From Pseudopyrenochaeta lycopersici (taxonomy: Eukaryota; Ascomycota; Dothideomycetes; Pleosporales; Pseudopyrenochaetaceae), in contig NHZP01000017.1 of NCBI GenBank assembly GCA_003313425.1, positions 434,001-498,000 on the forward strand: a DNA stretch of 64,000 nt, in the 5' to 3' direction. The notes below the pieces were generated by a model that worked only from the letters and a program-made list of their open reading frames with translations, searched no databases and was not told the origin of the DNA. Shown here piece after piece: positions 11,155 through 21,591 of the stretch (its first letter is position 1; every line of letters begins with the position of its first letter). The position numbers and the translations under genes are program-made.

Positions 11155-13743
11155 AGGTGGGATCGCGTCGTGGTGAGCGTGAAAAGATAATATTGGTGGT
11201 GAAGGTGAAGTGGCAAACTATCTCAGGGTGCAGTTTGCTTCCCATAGCAGGAACTTGATACTTTCACAGATGAAATCTTGATCTATATAATAGTAAAAAT
11301 CGAAGCAAAGTGTGATACAATTGTACGCTTTCTAGAGCATTATTAATCTGCAACCATGGGTGGGGTGCACTGTTTGCGAGGATTATTGGTTAATAAGACT
11401 ATCAACCACGGGCGAGGCAAAATCTGTTATGGGACAGTACACGTCTGATACAGTAAGTGAAGGCAGACACTGTGGAATGTCAGAAGACGCCATTATAGTG
11501 ATGTCCTAGTAGACCTGCAAAGCAGTTCAGCAATGTGATAGTAATTTTTGTTGGCCGAGAATCATCCAGCAGCAAGATGTGACGTCCGGCCAATCGCTGC
11601 GATTCAACCTAGACTTCGATATGTGTAAGGAAAGTCAAAAATGTAGAATTCATCAAGCATATGATCGTCATCCTGCAGCCCGTGGCAATAGAGACAATAG
11701 CACGCCATACCCACCTAGCGTCTTTACTTTAGCGCAATCATTCACGTCAAGACCGCGTAATAGAAAGAGCATGTTCCAATTGTCAGTCTCTCTCTACTAC
11801 AAATAAGGTACCTAATATCATCTGGTCCCTTTCTTGGCTATCGATAGGTAACATTGAATCACAGGACCTGGGCTGCCATGAGCATGCTTGCTTGCTTGCA
11901 TGCTACTATCAAAACTAAGCGATGCTGTCATTCCAGAAGGCCATATCAAATGTAAGACTGAGACAAGCGCAGAGTCGATCCATGCAGTGTTGTAATAAAG
12001 GTTCAGAGTATGGCCCTAGGACGTTGTTGCTTTGCTGCTGTGTTGGTGCGGCAGCAAAACATATGTGACGTAGCACCATGAACTATTGCGGTCTTGGATG
12101 CTATATACGATGGTTTCTTCAAGCTGAGCCATACGATTGGAAGACTACGCCAGTCGCCATTGAAATGGATTGAAATCTTTGTTCTTCGAGCCATTAGACC
12201 ACAATCGACACAACAACCAAGTTGCCGTAGATATCGGTAAACTATGACAACTCCCATCGCCCTTCCTAATCGGATAGTCTCGTGACTCTCTATCATTTCC
12301 GCTACTCGTCTAGCGCTTCTTAGCATGACACGCATTGCTACGCCGACGACTTAGAAAACCTTCTTCGCCCACAGAGCGAAAAGAAGGGCAGCCCAACAAA
12401 CTGAGCAAAGCCCCTATCAACGTAGTGACAAGCCTCACCCCCAGCCTCCACAGCCTTTCCAGCATTGCCCAAGGAATCCACGTCGCGCTAGCGTGAGACG
12501 GCAGCCGGGCCTTTCGATTAAGCGCTAAGACAGATTGGTTCGTTGAACATGCACCTTTGACATAGTCGTGTTTGTTGTGGAGATTTGTTGACAAGGTGGT
12601 TTGGGTTGGTGGCGCGGCGCTGCATGTGAGACTGTCTCAGCTTGTGTATGCGTGTCAAGGGAACAAAGTCATTGTGTTAGCGGCTAAATCTATGAAGTTG
12701 GTATTTGCTAGGGCATTGGTATGGGGGCATAGGATTCACGGGGCATAAGCTCAAAGTTGCACTCATTGCTGTGTAGCGCGGTTTGCTTGAATATGACTGG
12801 ACTCGGTGCCATCAGATGAGGCTCGAGATCAAAATATCCAAAAGTACCATCTGGTTGTAGGTGCAAAGTCACCGAAGTCACAGCGAAGAAAGCGAGAAGT
12901 GATCATGGATATATGTATTCCATTTCATTTACATGTTTCCCTTTGTGCCAGCCTGGTATAGTCCACAAGGGAACTCCGAGATTTTCCCCGCTCATAATCA
13001 AATGGAGCAGCTGTTCGTCCCCCAAAATATCCCCAAACGCCAAGGCTTGCTAGAGCCTGCCAACGCTATAAGGCGAAGGCGAAACAAAAAGACGCAAGGA
13101 AAAAAGAATCGATACGCCGAACGCGTAGCTTCATGACTTCGATAGACCATGACTTGAACATGGAAGGAGATAAGATAGATATACAACCAGCGAATGTCAG
13201 GTATGCGTGTGTTGATGAAATCTGGTAAGGAGTGTAGGTATGTGGAGGTTAGAGGCGGTACTAGATACTAGAAACTAGGACATTACTATGCGTAATTCAA
13301 CGCGATACCCTCCACAAATGAATGTAAGAGCCGTCAAGTGCGCCAGCTTGGAAGTGAGAGCAACGGAAACAATGAGATGTTGAACAATAAAGGAGAGAGC
13401 CTTAGTATTGGCGAGGAGTTTGCGTTGTCGTTTAGAGGCAAGTAGAGAGGCGTCTGGCTGCCCTATTTCGTTGAGTTGACGCGAAACACGTAGCTGAATG
13501 CGCGCGTCCGTAACAGGCAGAGACTGTGAATGGTGTGCACATGCATTTTAGTGGCTTGACTGCACCAAAGAATGATGCTTCGGAAAGACGTTGCGCAATC
13601 TCCGATGGTCGAAGCCACCAAACTTTGTATGCGCGATATATCTTCCGAAGAGTTTGACTTGACAAACGGGCCGGAGTCCACTCCGCGCCTTTAGCCCGTT
13701 GTTTTGCTTGACGGGTTAGGGTCCGGAATTGGCGTGTTGGGGC
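11155..13743. other. Intergenic, includes 3' UTR of the phosphatase gene
   Basis: These 2.6 kb have no supported gene. The Ulp1-like gene's promoter or missing 5' exon should lie at the left end. The right end should hold the phosphatase 3' UTR. Short ORFs (for example 12310-12594 minus) show no family signature. Confidence 0.4.
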
Positions 13744-16700
13744 TCAAAGTACGTCCCAGATGTTTCGAACGATGGGGCTGCTGCCCGTTTGAACGGGACT
13801 TCGAGGATCAACTGTGGCCTTCTCTGGGGTCCATTGCCTCGGCAATGGCTCAGCCCAATCGTGTCCATTACGTCCGTCTTTGATGGTTTCGTTGGAGGAC
13901 GCTGGACTTGTGTCGTCACCGGACCCGCGGAGGTCGAAGTGGAAAGGATTCCTCGTGAATTCCTCGGCACGCGGTGACATGAGAGCGTCAATGTCATCTG
14001 CAGCATGCTGGGCGACTGGAGGCTTCGGAAGCTTAGATTTAATTTCTGTCTGCAGCTTGTGCAATTTCCGTTGCTCGCGCATGTTGGGTGAAGAGAACCT
14101 TGTTCGGATGGCTTTTGCTGGTGTGGACAGGAAAGTGTGGTTGGTCATCTGAGGCGTTTCGGGCGCTACTGGTAGATTCTCCAAATATGGCACAGCTGGC
14201 TCAACAGAGTCAATAATCTCTGTCTCGCGAGAGGTGCTCAGCTGATCAATGCGCGGCTTCACTTCTAGGCTTCGCATTGTGGGGAAGACAGATGTCGAGG
14301 CAAACGGTTGGAAAGTCGGTTGTGTCTTGGCCGTACCGTCCAGTGAAGCAAAGCCATTGAAGGTTTGGTGAGAGGGGGGTAAAATGGCCTGGAAAGAAGG
14401 GCGTCGGTCTTCTTCTTTTTCTTGAAGGGCGACGTGAATGGGCCGAGCGATTCGAGTGCCAGAAAACTCGACTCTGGTGGGAGAGGTCAAACCAAATGGA
14501 TCCTCATCTGCTATCCTCGGCTTCAGAGGGGTCATATGGAATTCTGTCGATCGCGGAGACTTCAGGTCGTCGTCTGGCATGTCGTCTCCACTACCAAAAA
14601 CGTCTTTAGGGAACTGTGTCGCAATGGGAGACGTGACCTCCGGTTGGTCAAAAGCTCCAGCATTGATATTCGAAGTGTGCGTCCTTGCTGGTCCGTTTAG
14701 CTCAAAGGTAGTGGCTCGAGGGGACAATAGGCCATAAGACTCGTCGATATTGTCGGTATTCAATCCTGTCATGTGGAACTCAGCAGCTCTTGGTGACAGC
14801 TCTTGGAATGGCTCTGCACTGTCTTGCGTTCTTATCGGCAGTGGCGACGGTTGAGGGTCTAAATCATAGCCTCGTGGCCAGGGATCCGCATCAAAGGATG
14901 TCTTAATAGGCGACATGATTTCCGACTCAATAGAGGGCTGCTGGGAAGGAAGGGGCGGAATGTTGAAACTGGCTACAGCGGGCGATTTCAAGGCAACGAA
15001 CTCCAATGGTCGTGGCAGTCCGAGATGGACTTCTCTCGAACTAGGCAATGATGGCTCAGTTGGCATGTCCAGTGACCTGAGAGGGAGCTGACGAGAGAAA
15101 TTGGGAATAGCAGGCGGTTGCAGGGTTGTCTCCTGCGGAGGCTGTGCCGTTTCACTCGCAGAGTCAGCCTGCGCCTTGGTGGATGAAAGATCATTGTCAG
15201 TAACTGAAAGTACCGGTACAACGTGACCCTTGGGATCGACATATGGTGTCGTCGTGGGAGTCGATTGCGAGGACAAGTCAAAGTGTGTTTGACTCGAGTC
15301 CCATGAACGGCGAAAGCCAGGGGCAAATACTCCAGTGGGTGCTGACAGTGGGCCTGGTGATATAGCCATCATATTTCCTGTGCTAGCTCGCTGCATACTG
15401 ATATCACAGTCGGGGGGTAGCGGAGCTGTTTGAGGGGTACGTGGGCCTGACGCAGTCTCCCTATCGAAAGGCGAGTACCTGTTGGTGCCATTAGACCTCG
15501 CGCTGACAAGGCCGGCAGACCGTCTCCCGAATCCTTGGTTGTGGTACGACCGGTTATCGTTCTGCCTCAAAAGTCCGTTGCGGAATTCTTGAAGCTGCAT
15601 AATGAGATTCATGTTCGGTCCGATCCATCTGCTGCGTTTCTTGGCTCTGTCATATGCGTCTTGTACACTCATTTGCGGGTCTTTGTATAAGCCGTAGGCA
15701 ACGACTAGACTGGCCGAGCGACTGACACCACATTGGCAGTGAATGAGGACACGCTGGCCCTGTTGTACCTTGTCGTCAATCATCTTCACCAACTTGTATA
15801 AGTCAGGAACGATGTCGGTGTTGTGCTCCCACGGCATATGAATGTATTCAGGAGTCCTATAAGCCTTGCCGTTGATCACCACGTCACGTGGTGGTGTAAC
15901 GAGCATAGTGGGTGTTGCTTTGGGTGTGGTCGGGGAGCTGTCTTGCATGCCAAAGGAGGTGGTGGGTTTCGTCCGTTGGGAAAGAGTGGCGAAGTCGACA
16001 CTCTCGGCGGGTGGTCCATCCACCCGTCGAGCATCAATGTCCTTTTGCGAGTCTGTCGCCGACGAGAGAAACGGATCCTTGACTTCGCTGGCGACATTGA
16101 TGACGACATCGAAGGTAGTGGCCTGCTCAGCAGTGGGTTCAAAATAGAGATAAACTCCGGCCTCATAGATGCAAATAGGCCCGTTCGGATACGCCGCAGG
16201 CTTTTCTTCTCGGGATTGAGGAATGTCAAAATTTGGTTCTTGATCTTCCTCTTCCTCCATCTCAAATGGTACCTCAGATAGGCCGCTGGGCTTAGTCACA
16301 AGAGGACGCAGAGGAGGCAGCTGCATGCCACCCAACGGATTCGTGCTCGGTGAACATAGTGGTAGGGATGGAGAGGACTGGAAATGGCGCAGCGCCGGGC
16401 GGTTGAAAGAGGGCGTTGCAGGAATGATGAGCCGGACTGGCTTGTTCTCATTACTGCCAGGCGTCGATATCGTCAAGCTCAGATTCGAAGGTCGTCTCTT
16501 TGGCGGTGTGGGTGGCTTGATGAAGAGGGGAGAGGGTGGGGCCGAGCTGGTCTTCTCCTTGGGAACCACAGCAATGGGAGCGGGCGTGTGCGCTCGCAGG
16601 TTGCTAAGAGAAGATGTGGTGTTGATCCCTAGGTTCTTCAGGTTCCGCGGCTTCTTGGCCGGGGTTGTGGGCCGCGCCAGCTCGAAGAATGTGTTGGGCG

Positions 16701-17304
16701 ACGAGTCTCCAGAGTTTGGTTCTGTTCTTCTTGACCTGAAGTCGGCTACAAACGAGGAGGCGGCGGCTGTTTTTGCAAGCGGCGACTCAGGCGAAGGGCC
16801 CGGGGACGGGTCGGTGACGGATGACGAGTCCATGGTCGAGATTGTAGTGGTAGGTGAGTTGTCTGAGGAGCCTGTCGAATTGCTGTCCCGACTGTCGCGG
16901 TGCATGTGGAAGGAAGAGAAGGCTGTGCCAGTGACTGTGTTCCCGCTCGAGGCCGGGCGTACTACAGTGCCGCCATTTACGTCTGCATGGTCCTGGGGCC
17001 CGGTGTTGTGAAGTTCTCCTCCAAAGACAGCGCCGAAAGAGGGCATGGGCATGAAGGATCGCGCGCTGGTCTGAACCATGCTGGGTCTCGGCGGTGTCGT
17101 GGGTGCTGGCAATCGAGGGCAGCGAGGGCTGGCGTCGTGGGCAAAGGAATGCTCGAGCTTTTTGCAAGGGAAGGATGAATTAGGTGTAGAAAATGCCCTT
17201 TTCAGCGTCGGACTGTCAGCTTCTTGTCGCAGAGGGGACGGAGCCTGGAGACAGACTCCGGTGGAGGCGGTCATGGAGTCTATGGCAGCAGAGGGAGTGG
17301 ACAT
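13744..17304 (-). CDS. Dual-specificity protein phosphatase, MAPK-phosphatase-like
   Basis: This is an intronless 1186-residue ORF from ATG to stop. The dual-specificity phosphatase domain lies roughly at residues 365-585. Its signature loop IHCQCGVSRSAS falls near 519-530, with a catalytic Cys, an invariant Arg and an upstream general-acid region. The family dephosphorylates Tyr and Thr/Ser, and fungal Msg5/Pmp1 relatives inactivate MAP kinases. The N-terminal 360 residues and the C-terminal 600 are Ser/Pro-rich and probably disordered. The C-terminal half carries eight copies of a short Ser-Pro-x-x-x-Phe motif, best seen as LSPRAAEF, LKSPRSTEF and LMSPRAEEF. These look like MAPK phosphorylation or docking sites. 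Orthology to Msg5 is an inference from domain and length. Confidence 0.85.
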   Translation of the reverse strand: MSTPSAAIDSMTASTGVCLQAPSPLRQEADSPTLKRAFSTPNSSFPCKKLEHSFAHDASPRCPRLPAPTTPPRPSMVQTSARSFMPMPSFGAVFGGELHNTGPQDHADVNGGTVVRPASSGNTVTGTAFSSFHMHRDSRDSNSTGSSDNSPTTTISTMDSSSVTDPSPGPSPESPLAKTAAASSFVADFRSRRTEPNSGDSSPNTFFELARPTTPAKKPRNLKNLGINTTSSLSNLRAHTPAPIAVVPKEKTSSAPPSPLFIKPPTPPKRRPSNLSLTISTPGSNENKPVRLIIPATPSFNRPALRHFQSSPSLPLCSPSTNPLGGMQLPPLRPLVTKPSGLSEVPFEMEEEEDQEPNFDIPQSREEKPAAYPNGPICIYEAGVYLYFEPTAEQATTFDVVINVASEVKDPFLSSATDSQKDIDARRVDGPPAESVDFATLSQRTKPTTSFGMQDSSPTTPKATPTMLVTPPRDVVINGKAYRTPEYIHMPWEHNTDIVPDLYKLVKMIDDKVQQGQRVLIHCQCGVSRSASLVVAYGLYKDPQMSVQDAYDRAKKRSRWIGPNMNLIMQLQEFRNGLLRQNDNRSYHNQGFGRRSAGLVSARSNGTNRYSPFDRETASGPRTPQTAPLPPDCDISMQRASTGNMMAISPGPLSAPTGVFAPGFRRSWDSSQTHFDLSSQSTPTTTPYVDPKGHVVPVLSVTDNDLSSTKAQADSASETAQPPQETTLQPPAIPNFSRQLPLRSLDMPTEPSLPSSREVHLGLPRPLEFVALKSPAVASFNIPPLPSQQPSIESEIMSPIKTSFDADPWPRGYDLDPQPSPLPIRTQDSAEPFQELSPRAAEFHMTGLNTDNIDESYGLLSPRATTFELNGPARTHTSNINAGAFDQPEVTSPIATQFPKDVFGSGDDMPDDDLKSPRSTEFHMTPLKPRIADEDPFGLTSPTRVEFSGTRIARPIHVALQEKEEDRRPSFQAILPPSHQTFNGFASLDGTAKTQPTFQPFASTSVFPTMRSLEVKPRIDQLSTSRETEIIDSVEPAVPYLENLPVAPETPQMTNHTFLSTPAKAIRTRFSSPNMREQRKLHKLQTEIKSKLPKPPVAQHAADDIDALMSPRAEEFTRNPFHFDLRGSGDDTSPASSNETIKDGRNGHDWAEPLPRQWTPEKATVDPRSPVQTGSSPIVRNIWDVL

Positions 17305-19882
17305 TGCGAGGCAGGAAGCGGTAGACGGGCGACGGTTGCGCGTACGCTGCCGTGCTCAGAGAGACATGGTCGCGCAGGCGGGCAGAGGGGAGCAGGAGCG
17401 TGGAATTGGGAGACAGGGAGAGCATGCAGGACGCACCTAGTTGCCAACAGCAGCGTGGAGCAGCGCAGTACGTGGTTTGCAGAGCGAGAATACCAGATCC
17501 TCGACTAAGCGCCTGAGGGAGCGACTAGGCCGGCGATGCGCCTGGCCTGGAGATGCGGCGCGGGGACGACGAGGCGAGTGGATGTGAAGCCGTGGGCGGC
17601 CGTGATGCGCTGGTGCGGTGGTGCAGCGAGCAAAGCGGCGCTCGTGTTGGCTGTGGGCACAAGATGGTCGCGACACTCTTGGACTGGACGAGTGCAGAGA
17701 GAGGGACCAGCTGGGAGCGGGCGAGGGACGCCGGTCGATCGCAGAGCCGCTGCCGCCTGGGAGAAGGGGTTCGTGGGAGAGGGCGGCGAGTTGGCTGTGG
17801 TCGTGGCGACGCTCAATGGTGTGGTGAAGATGGGGGAGACGAACCCAGAGGAAGCGCTAACAAGCGCCGGCCGCCCAAAATAGAAACCGCCAGCCGTGCG
17901 CTACGAGGGAGCTGCGACCACTAGGAGCGCCAGGCCGATGAGGACGCCTTGGGGCACGACACCACTCGCAAGCGACCCCTACAAAATGGCTGCCAGGCCC
18001 GCTGCGCTGCTTGCCCATAACTCAGCGCTGCTGCTGCGCTTCCTTGCTCCAGCTGGCAACTGCTCTCCCATTGTGCTCCGTGTCTTTTGCTGTCCGGGCC
18101 GGCCCCAACCAAGGCCCCCCTGAGGCATGCATTCGCGAGCGCGGGACAGCTAGACGAGAGACACTGGAAAGGCCCTGAGCAAGCACTGCAGCAACCCCAG
18201 ACGCGATCCGCAGCCCGCTAGAGCGCAGGGTCTGGCCGGGCAGCGTGAAAACACGCACCGCCAACATTGCCCGTCTCGAACATGCCATTTCCGGTTGCTG
18301 TTTCGCACGCTGCATTGTCCCAAGTCGCCGCCGTTGCTGCTCACTCCACTTCAGTTTGACGGCAACGGCCATGCCAAACAGTCGCACGGCAAATCTTTCT
18401 GACGTGAAACCCAAGACCATCGGCGCAAAAACCATCGACCCACTCGTTGGCGGGGTGCTACAGGACCTCGCCCGGTACTTGCGACGACGCACCGCGTAAT
18501 CCAGCCGTCGTTGTCATGTGGGTAAGCTTTGCTGTTTCACCTTTGCAGCCTTGACAGTTCCTGCCGTGCGAGAAGCTCATCACAAGCCTTGTGCGACCCA
18601 GCCCACCACCACAACAGCGCCGTTGGACAGAGCCGCACCACCATCGCCTGTTCTTGCGACCAACAAATATCCTTCACCCGTTTCTGGCTCCCGTGTGTCG
18701 GTTGGGCCGTCCTTTCATTACCTCCAGCCTGCCTAATCCGGACAGACGACGGCCCCAAGCTGTTTCAGCGCTGCTTTGTAACCGCAAATTTCCCTTCGCG
18801 GAAGAATTGCGATTGCGAGCCGTTTGTATCCTTGTGAAGATCCGCCAGACCTCCTCACGACGTGGCATTCGATCTTGCGATCAAGCAGATTATGCCATAG
18901 TTTCACCGGGAGACATACAGGCCCGAGAAAAACAGTGACAGCGGGTGTAAAGTGGCTGCCATCGTAACAAGCAACATCCTTTGGCCGGTAATGCTGTAAA
19001 TTCCTCACTGGCTACATACGCTGAACCGTCGAGTATACATTATGCCATTGAAAACTTAGGTGGCGCTGTTAACACAGCTCGAGTGTATGACATAAATACG
19101 ACAGTTTCCCAATGTTTTAGGTCAAGTCAGCAGGGTTTGAGGACACTCACTACGACGGGCTCGAATATACAAGAAACATGTGCAAGCCGGACAAAGCTGT
19201 TCCGGCGAAGAGACCTGATTATTTTCCCCGCTGTCAGCATGTAGGTCAGAGGTAGATCGTATATCAAACACTCATTTCGGTACAGCTATAGAATGCGTTT
19301 GTACGATCCTACAATTGGCAAATCTACGGCCGTTCTAGCTGACCAAGACAGCGGTGGTGTTTCTGCTGTCACAGGTCCTGGGATGCAAGCGTCAAATGAG
19401 ATGAAGAATTAAAGGTCTTTTGAACCAACCCTGTTTCACAACCTATAGCATAATACATACTCATACTCTTGGACCGCTGTAACGGTTAATCCTTTACACA
19501 TTTGTAGCTACTTCCATAATTTCTGCATCATGTAGTTGAAATTGAGCGGCCTTTGGAATAATCAACGCGACTTCTGAATCTCGCCATTGCAGACGAAGTT
19601 CTCGAGACTAAGAATTTGCAAATCACGAGTCAGTTGATAAATTCTCAAACTGAAAAATTTCAGCATTCCATTTTTTTCGGCCCCATTTTGTCGTGCAAAA
19701 GTAGCAGGTGCAGTCTGTGTGTAATATGTGATGCACGTGACGAAAGGTCGCGCGTAGACGAGTGGAGCCGCCAAGAGTTTTGGTTAGTCAGCACCCACAA
19801 CTCGAAAATTGGAGTTGGCCGTTAATTCGCGACTTCAACATTGCGACGACTAACAACAGCAGCAACGCCCAACACTGCCATC
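17305..19882. other. Divergent promoter region of phosphatase and RPL4
   Basis: These 2.6 kb separate two divergent genes. The left 1.3 kb is GC-rich with many overlapping short ORFs on both strands, consistent with a long 5' leader of the phosphatase. The right half is less GC-rich and holds the RPL4 promoter. No supported gene is seen. Confidence 0.45.
19734..19741 (+). promoter_or_regulatory. CACGTGAC (E-box/Cbf1-type) upstream of RPL4
   Basis: The octamer CACGTGAC begins 149 bp before the RPL4 ATG. CACGTG cores are bound by bHLH factors. In Candida albicans, Cbf1 is known at ribosomal protein promoters. Function here is inferred. Confidence 0.5.
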
Positions 19883-21354
19883 ATGTCGAGGCCGACCGTT
19901 ACCGTCATCTCCGCCAAGGGCGAGGCCACCAAGGACACCGTCACCGTCCCCAATGTCTTCAAGGTCAGTCTACGTCGCTATCGCCGTTCACGCACACAAT
20001 AGGGCAGGGAGAGTGGGAGGAGGCTCCAACGACCGTCGAACCAGTGCATATACACGGAATTGAGACTGGAGGAATGGGCTATTTGAATGGAACACTGGTT
20101 CTCCAACTGAACCCAGGTCTCGAAAGTCTGTTTCAAAGATATGCGCTGGATTTGGCGGCCGCAAAGAGCTTGAAATGGCACACAACAGCACTCTCGGCTC
20201 TCTACCTGCTCTCAGATCTGAAACGAGATTGTCCTAGTATTGTCATCAGTACACAAAGTTAACAATCAACACAGGCACCTATCCGCCCGGATATCGTCCA
20301 TGCGGTCCACACTGGCATGAACAAGAACCGCCGTCAGCCATACGCTGTGTAAGCCATACACGCACCGCCAGAAGACTATATCTAATAGTGTACCAGCTCC
20401 GAGAAGGCGGGTCACCAGACTTCTGCCGAGTCCTGGGGTACTGGTCGCGCTGTCGCCCGTATTCCCCGTGTCTCTGGTGGAGGAACTCACCGTGCTGGTC
20501 AGGCTGCGTTCGGTAACATGTGCCGCTCCGGTCGCATGTTCGCTCCCACCAAGGTCTGGCGCAAGTGGCACCAGAAGATCAACCTAAACCAGAAGCGCTT
20601 TGCTACCGCCTCTGCTCTTGCTGCGTCAGGCAGCCCCGCTCTCCTCCTCGCCCGCGGTCACCACATCAGCACTGTCCCTGAGGTCCCGCTCGTTGTTTCT
20701 TCCACTGCTTTTGCCGGTGCCGCTATCAAGAAGACCTCTGCTGCCGTTGCTCTGCTGAAGGCAGTTGGCGCTGGCGCTGATGTCGAGAAGGCCAAGAACT
20801 CCCGCAAGCTCCGCGCTGGTAAGGGCAAGCTCCGTGGCCGCCGCCACAAGCAGCGCCGTGGTCCCCTCGTCATCTACAACCCTGATGAGGATGGCAAGGA
20901 GCTTGTCCTTGCTTTCCGCAACATCCCCGGCGTTGAGACCTCATCCGTCTACTCGCTCAACCTCCTCCAGCTCGCTCCCGGTGGTCACCTTGGCCGCTTC
21001 ATCGTCTGGACTTCATCTGCTTTCACTGCTCTTGATACCATCTACGGCTCCACCACTGAGCCATCAGCGCTGAAGAAGGACTTCCTCCTCCCATCCACCA
21101 TCATGAGCCAGCCCGACCTCAGCAAGATCATCAACTCAAGCGACGTCCAGAAGGTCCTCCGCCCCGTCCGTGGCGGTGCCGTCTCCAAGCGCGGTGTTGT
21201 ACAGAAGAAGAACCCTCTCAAGAACTTCCAGGTACAGCTCCGTCTCAACCCATACGCCGCTGCCTTCTCGAAGGAGAAGCTCGGCCAGAAGAAGCTTGAG
21301 AAGGGCAAGCCTGAGAACTCGGGCGAGGCTTTCTTCAAGCTGCTTGAGGAGTAA
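19883..21354 (+). CDS. RPL4: 60S ribosomal protein L4 (uL4)
   Basis: There are three exons: 19883-19963, 20275-20348 and 20397-21354, encoding 370 residues. The N-terminus [13 protein letters not shown] and the downstream [39 protein letters not shown] and [10 protein letters not shown] blocks are unmistakable eukaryotic L4. The internal extended loop threads into the ribosome near the exit tunnel, and the basic C-terminal extension ends in FKLLEE. The first intron is 311 nt, far longer than the other introns in the window; the second is 48 nt. Both splice in phase. Codon use is strongly biased to C-ending codons (CTC, GTC, AAG), as expected for high expression. The gene converges on the pyruvate decarboxylase gene, with 237 bp between stops. 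Confidence 0.97.
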
Positions 21355-21591
21355 GCGGTGCTGGCGTTGGTAATGATTTCCTACGGTGTCTTTTCGGGAC
21401 GGAATTGATGGAATGATTACAGGTGATGAGATGGCTATCATGACGTAGCTGTTTCTGCAATCAAAATACCTCATAAGAAGGTTTCAACTTCTTCACATAC
21501 TTGTTCTATTATGCTTTGCGATGTGACAAATCTATATAACCGCTGCCTTTGTTTTAGGTGCCTTTGTTTTGAGTTCATCTAGGTGCATGCT

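Noticed and set aside
17505..18492. Many overlapping ORFs of 60-156 codons on both strands
   Set aside because: GC-rich promoter/leader sequence produces open frames; none has a recognisable protein pattern.
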